Positions 32,660 through 35,072 of a stretch of DNA of 35,072 nt are shown here, piece by piece. Both the position numbers and the translations under genes were made by a program. How positions within the stretch are numbered: the first letter of the stretch is position 1; each line of letters starts with the position of its first letter. The stretch is from UBA4736 sp002404015 (GTDB lineage Bacteria > Chloroflexota > Dormibacteria > Dormibacterales > Dormibacteraceae): positions 1 through 35,072 of the forward strand of contig DAIOCN010000029.1 of the NCBI GenBank assembly GCA_036747295.1, read 5' to 3'. The notes below the pieces were generated by a model. The model was not told where the DNA came from and searched no databases. It saw nothing but the letters and a program-made list of their open reading frames with translations.

Positions 32660-32720
32660 CGGACAGAGCGTACGGCTCCGGACCGTAAGGCAGCAGGTTC
32701 GATTCCTGCCAGGCGCACCA
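32645..32720 (+). tRNA. tRNA-Arg (anticodon CCG)
   Basis: A 76-base cloverleaf with encoded CCA. Acceptor, D, T arms and loops are the same as in the tRNA at 31896-31971 apart from one D-loop base. The anticodon arm is TACGG-CTCCGGA-CCGTA, giving CCG for codon CGG. A -10-like TACACT sits at 32627-32632, inside the signal-peptide coding region of the antisense lipoprotein gene. Six T residues follow the CCA directly. Confidence 0.93.
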
Positions 32721-33161
32721 TTTTTTGATCTTAGCGGGCTGCCCAAACCGGCTACTTTAGGTTGCCTGTGTAGCAACGCGTGTAGCAACGCCAATTTGTG
32801 GATGAACCACAAATTCAGAAACTGGTGCCGAACGAGCCGACAGCGCAGAGTAAGGTGCTTGGGTTTCCAGAGGGCCCGGGGTGGGGTAGCTGAGCTCCGC
32901 CCGGTCGGAGAGGCGTGGGCGTTAGCTGTCTAGTGGGTCGCTAAGGGCGACCACGCCGCGTGTTGAAGGCCGACCGCGGCGTACGTTCAAGGCAATCTTG
33001 GCGCTGGTCTAAGGTCACCTCTTCGCCCTCCGCTGGACGTCGCCTCGGGCACCACAGTTGGACCGAAATGTCGTTCTGTCATCAGATGAGACGAACAGGG
33101 GTCGCGAACGCTGCGGCCAGGAAGAGCTTCCCGCCCTGACAGGTTCGGACCGCCGAGTTGA
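32721..33161. other. Gap right of the tRNA: short repeats, no gene seen
   Basis: This 440-base stretch contains no convincing gene. It begins with T6, then a perfect 12-bp tandem repeat GTGTAGCAACGC (32768-32779 and 32780-32791). A 9-bp perfect inverted repeat AATTTGTGG/CCACAAATT follows at 32793-32801 and 32807-32815, and a small hairpin GGTCGC/GCGACC at 32936-32941 and 32947-32952. The tandem repeat read on the plus strand gives CVATRVATPICG and a stop, which could be the tail of a lost integrase, but nothing upstream supports it. Confidence 0.5.
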
Positions 33162-33538
33162 CGCCTCGCTCAGACGGTCCCGGCTCGACATTGGGCCGGC
33201 ACCCGGTATCACGATCCCAACCTAGGACGATGGACACAGAGGGATCCCCTGCCGGGGACGGTCGGACTTCCGGGCCGGATGAACCGCTACGTCTATGTGG
33301 GTGACGATCCGATAAACGCCACGGACCCCACCGGGTACGCCACTTCTCCTGGTTCGACGCGGTAATGGCGGGCCTCGGGATAGTGGCGGCGGTAGTGGGT
33401 GTCGTCATAATCTTCGTGACGGCGCCCGCATGGGTGCCCCCAGTGCTCGCAGGAGTCGGTATCGGTCTAGCGGCATACTCTGTGGCGCGACTACTCGGAT
33501 GGGATCCAGGAGGCCCGACACTCAGTCTGGGGTGGTGA
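33162..33538 (+). pseudogene. RHS-core tip with hydrophobic C-terminal tail (cassette 1)
   Basis: The plus strand encodes the end of an RHS repeat-associated core: RYHDPNLGRWTQRDPLPG and then NRYVYVGDDPINATDPTG. This is the conserved junction before the variable toxin tip of RHS polymorphic toxins. A TAA follows at 33363. A second frame starting at 33365 continues with a 57-residue hydrophobic tail (GLGIVAAVVGVVIIFVTAPA, then VLAGVGIGLAAYSVARLLGW) and ends at 33538, so one frameshift separates core and tip. Just upstream, GLDIG-like sequence is out of frame with RYHDP, suggesting a second frameshift. The large RHS body is absent. It is an orphan or displaced C-terminal module. Confidence 0.75.
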
Positions 33539-33563
33539 TGCAGCTGGTTTGGTCCAAAGTGTG

Positions 33564-33737
33564 ATGCCAAAACTAGACAACCGGCAACGCCTTGGTCTCC
33601 TGTTCGGGTTACTCACCATCGTGGCGGGCATCGGACTCACATGGGCCACGCACAAGCCGGTCGTCATTGGGTTCCTCGGCCAGAGCGCGATCATCATGCT
33701 CTTTTTCCGCAAGCGCGGACCAGCGCGCCGTCGGTGA
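33564..33737 (+). CDS. Small two-helix membrane protein, possible RHS immunity gene
   Basis: The 57-residue product starts MPKLDNRQRLGLLFGLLTIV. Two membrane segments follow (LLFGLLTIVAGIGLTWA and VVIGFLGQSAIIMLFF) and a basic tail ends it. It lies 25 bases after the hydrophobic RHS tail and directly before the second RHS tip, which begins at its stop codon. In RHS systems the gene after the toxin tip is normally its immunity gene, so this is a candidate by position. No homology is recognised. A TTG at 33549 is an alternative start. Confidence 0.5.
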   Translation: MPKLDNRQRLGLLFGLLTIVAGIGLTWATHKPVVIGFLGQSAIIMLFFRKRGPARRR

Positions 33738-34086
33738 GGTCGAAACGAGTTTCACGTACACCGCAACTACGACCCCAGTATTGGGAGGTGGCCGCAACAG
33801 GACCCGGTTGGAGGCTCAATCGCCAATCCCGCCTCTCAGGACTCCTACACATATGCGAGCGATGATCCTGTGAACCGAGTCGACCGCAGTGGCTTGCTGG
33901 GTTGGGTTGACATAGTTGCTTACATTGGGCATGGCGTTCATTGTCGCGGGAGTCGGTGTAGCTGTTTTCCTGGGTTCGCTTGTTGGCGTGGTGGCCGGCG
34001 TCGTCCTCACCGTCCTCGGGTTCGCGGTTGTCGGCTGGGAACTTTGCCACTCCACGAATGACCCGAGCTGGCATTGCGGCCCGTAG
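33738..34086 (+). pseudogene. RHS-core tip with hydrophobic C-terminal tail (cassette 2)
   Basis: The frame encodes RNYDPSIGRWPQQDPVGG and, after a short variable stretch, YTYASDDPVNRVDRSGLLGW, a second RHS-core end. Near 33925 the sense moves to another frame: from 33931 a 51-residue hydrophobic tail (MAFIVAGVGVAVFLGSLVGV, then VLTVLGFAVVGWELCHSTND) reaches the stop at 34086. The layout is the same as in cassette 1 but the sequence differs, so this is a separate module rather than a duplication. The usual DPSG motif reads DRSG. The frameshift and lack of an RHS body indicate an inactive orphan tip. Confidence 0.75.
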
Positions 34087-34182
34087 TGACGCGGATAGCC
34101 GGCGAACTGTCGTGATGCAGCCAAGACGCTGGCGGCCAGGTGGCCACCGGCTTGCGTTCTGGCGATCTGTGGCGGCCCAGCG

Positions 34183-34368
34183 GTGCGGTTGATTCGTTGG
34201 GCCAGCTGGATCACCATGATTATTGGATCACTAGCTGTGTCCGCCGGGATCGGGAACTGGCTAGGTCTGCGTATCGTGTTTGCTGCTGTGACGGTCGCGG
34301 CGTTCATCGTGATGACCGGTCTGGTCATCACGGCCGTTGTACTCAGGCTGCGTCAGGGCCACGCTTAA
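34183..34368 (+). CDS. Small membrane protein, possible immunity gene of cassette 2
   Basis: The 61-residue product from the GTG at 34183 has two or three membrane segments: WASWITMIIGSLAVSAGI, then LRIVFAAVTVAAFIVMTGLV and a basic end (LRLRQGHA). It follows the second RHS tip by 97 bases, in the place where an immunity gene is expected, and resembles the 33564 product in size and topology but not in sequence. Its TAA is immediately followed by the next start. Not recognised. Confidence 0.45.
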   Translation: MRLIRWASWITMIIGSLAVSAGIGNWLGLRIVFAAVTVAAFIVMTGLVITAVVLRLRQGHA

Positions 34369-34743
34369 TTGGACGGTGGTCTTCGGCGGTTAGCGCTCGC
34401 AATCGCGATCGCTGGATGTCTCGTGCTGCTAATCGGAGGCCGTTCCATATTCTCCGGGCGTTCGACGCGGAAGCAGCTTGGTGCAGGTTGGTTTCTTAAT
34501 CCCGGTCTTGGCGCCCAAACATTGTTGGTTTGGTCAGGCATGGCGATGCTAGTGTTTGCTGTGTCACTAATACTAAATCAGCCATTGATCGCCGCGCCAG
34601 TGATCCTGTTAATACCGCTCGCCTGCGACGAGGGGATGTCGGTCTGCGGTGGCTGGTACCTGGCTACCGTCCCCAGTTGGCCACTCGCGGCGACCGTACG
34701 CGGGCCGTCGCCGCTGCCATGGCCACCCTGGCGGCCGGCCTGA
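34369..34743 (+). CDS. Small membrane protein of unknown function
   Basis: The 124-residue frame begins with a TTG touching the preceding stop codon. Membrane segments are ALAIAIAGCLVLLIGG, LLVWSGMAMLVFAVSLIL and LIAAPVILLIPLA. The last 40 residues are Pro/Trp-rich and unlike coding sequence, while another frame over the same bases (GLRWLVPGYRPQLATRG up to LAAGLIKAA, stop at 34757) looks more protein-like. A frameshift near 34620, or overlap with a different remnant, is therefore likely. Function unknown. Confidence 0.35.
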   Translation: MDGGLRRLALAIAIAGCLVLLIGGRSIFSGRSTRKQLGAGWFLNPGLGAQTLLVWSGMAMLVFAVSLILNQPLIAAPVILLIPLACDEGMSVCGGWYLATVPSWPLAATVRGPSPLPWPPWRPA

Positions 34744-34873
34744 TAAAGGCCGCCTGACTGTCACCCGACGGCGGTCATCGCCCTTTAATCTGCCTCAGCC
34801 CCAAGTGGCACCGCACAACTTCGCGGACTCGCTGCGAGACCTGATCCGCGCCGCGGAGAAGGACGCGAGCTAG
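34620..34873 (+). pseudogene. Unrecognised coding-like remnant
   Basis: Two frames look coding here. One reads GDRTRAVAAAMATLAAGLIK and stops at 34757; the next reads FNLPQPQVAPHNFADSLRDL IRAAEKDAS-type sequence in another frame and stops at 34873. They may be one protein split by a frameshift. No domain is recognised and no good start codon is seen. Confidence 0.3.
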
Positions 34874-34971
34874 CAGAGGACAGCCGCCTTCGGCATAGTC
34901 CACCCTCTCGCCTGTCCCGTCAGTACGCTCGGGCAGCGTGATGCGAGTCGACGGACCATGGTTAACGGGAC

Positions 34972-35072
34972 ATGGGCTCCACCATGTCTACGAGAGAGCC
35001 GCTTGAACCGGATCGACTTTTGCCGCCCTACGTGTGCCCTGCGAAGGGCTCGATCAGCAGCGGATGGAAGAT
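34972..35072 (+). CDS. Possible start of a gene cut by the window edge
   Basis: From the ATG at 34972 (or 34984) the frame reads MSTREPLEPDRLLPPYVCPA and stays open to the last base. It is too short to identify. Nothing in the preceding 98 bases (34874-34971) stands out other than small CCATGG and GTTAAC palindromes. Confidence 0.3.
   Translation, partial: MGSTMSTREPLEPDRLLPPYVCPAKGSISSGWK

Noticed and set aside
32660..32812. N-terminal extension of the lipoprotein with the peptide GAPGRNRTC
   Set aside because: This peptide is the antisense translation of a tRNA T arm, a common artefact. The same artefact appears at the other tRNA near 31900.

Overview
The window is a roughly 35 kb, very GC-rich piece of bacterial chromosome. 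Genes are tightly packed, with many ATGA/GTGA stop-start overlaps and frequent GTG starts. The composition, the bPH2-domain pair, the GAF-PucR type regulator, the Tat/lipoprotein signal peptides and the RHS remnants suit a soil bacterium of the Chloroflexota/Dormibacterota type or an actinomycete. The sequence alone does not settle the phylum.

Left part (1-5.9 kb). G-rich hairpin repeats and a 3'-truncated IS110-type transposase lie at the edge. Next come two minus-strand genes: a stand-alone receiver domain and an orphan molybdenum hydroxylase large subunit (xanthine dehydrogenase/CoxL superfamily). A divergent pair of bacterial PH-domain membrane proteins and a YCII-family protein follow on the plus strand.

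Central catabolic block (6.0-28.0 kb, all plus strand). It opens with a complete CUT2-type ABC importer (ATPase, permease, lipoprotein binding protein). This runs into an M24 metallopeptidase, an AtzG/GatC-like 63-residue protein, two tandem amidase-signature hydrolases, an enolase-superfamily enzyme, an aldo/keto reductase and a GAF-PucR regulator. A second M24 enzyme, closely similar to the first, follows. Then comes a complete peptide-type ABC importer (binding protein, two permeases, two ATPases), interrupted between permease and ATPase genes by a RidA protein and two further M24 enzymes. The whole block reads as uptake and stepwise hydrolysis of a small amide- or peptide-like nitrogen compound. 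The substrate is not visible from the sequence. A 201 bp palindromic, MITE-like element sits exactly on the stop codon of the peptide-binding protein gene.

Right part (28.0-35.1 kb). This is an accessory and eroding region. It holds a VIT-family fragment joined to a LuxR-regulator tail, a frameshifted BNR/Ycf48-like gene coupled to a TetR regulator, a divergent cupin gene with a small membrane protein, and a frameshifted hypothetical gene. Two oppositely oriented tRNA-Arg genes (anticodons GCG and CCG) flank a lipoprotein gene. To the right of the second tRNA lies a lower-GC island with two consecutive RHS-core tips, each with a hydrophobic tail, plus several small membrane ORFs. It looks like a decaying array of orphan RHS toxin/immunity cassettes. 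The window ends in the first codons of a possible further gene.
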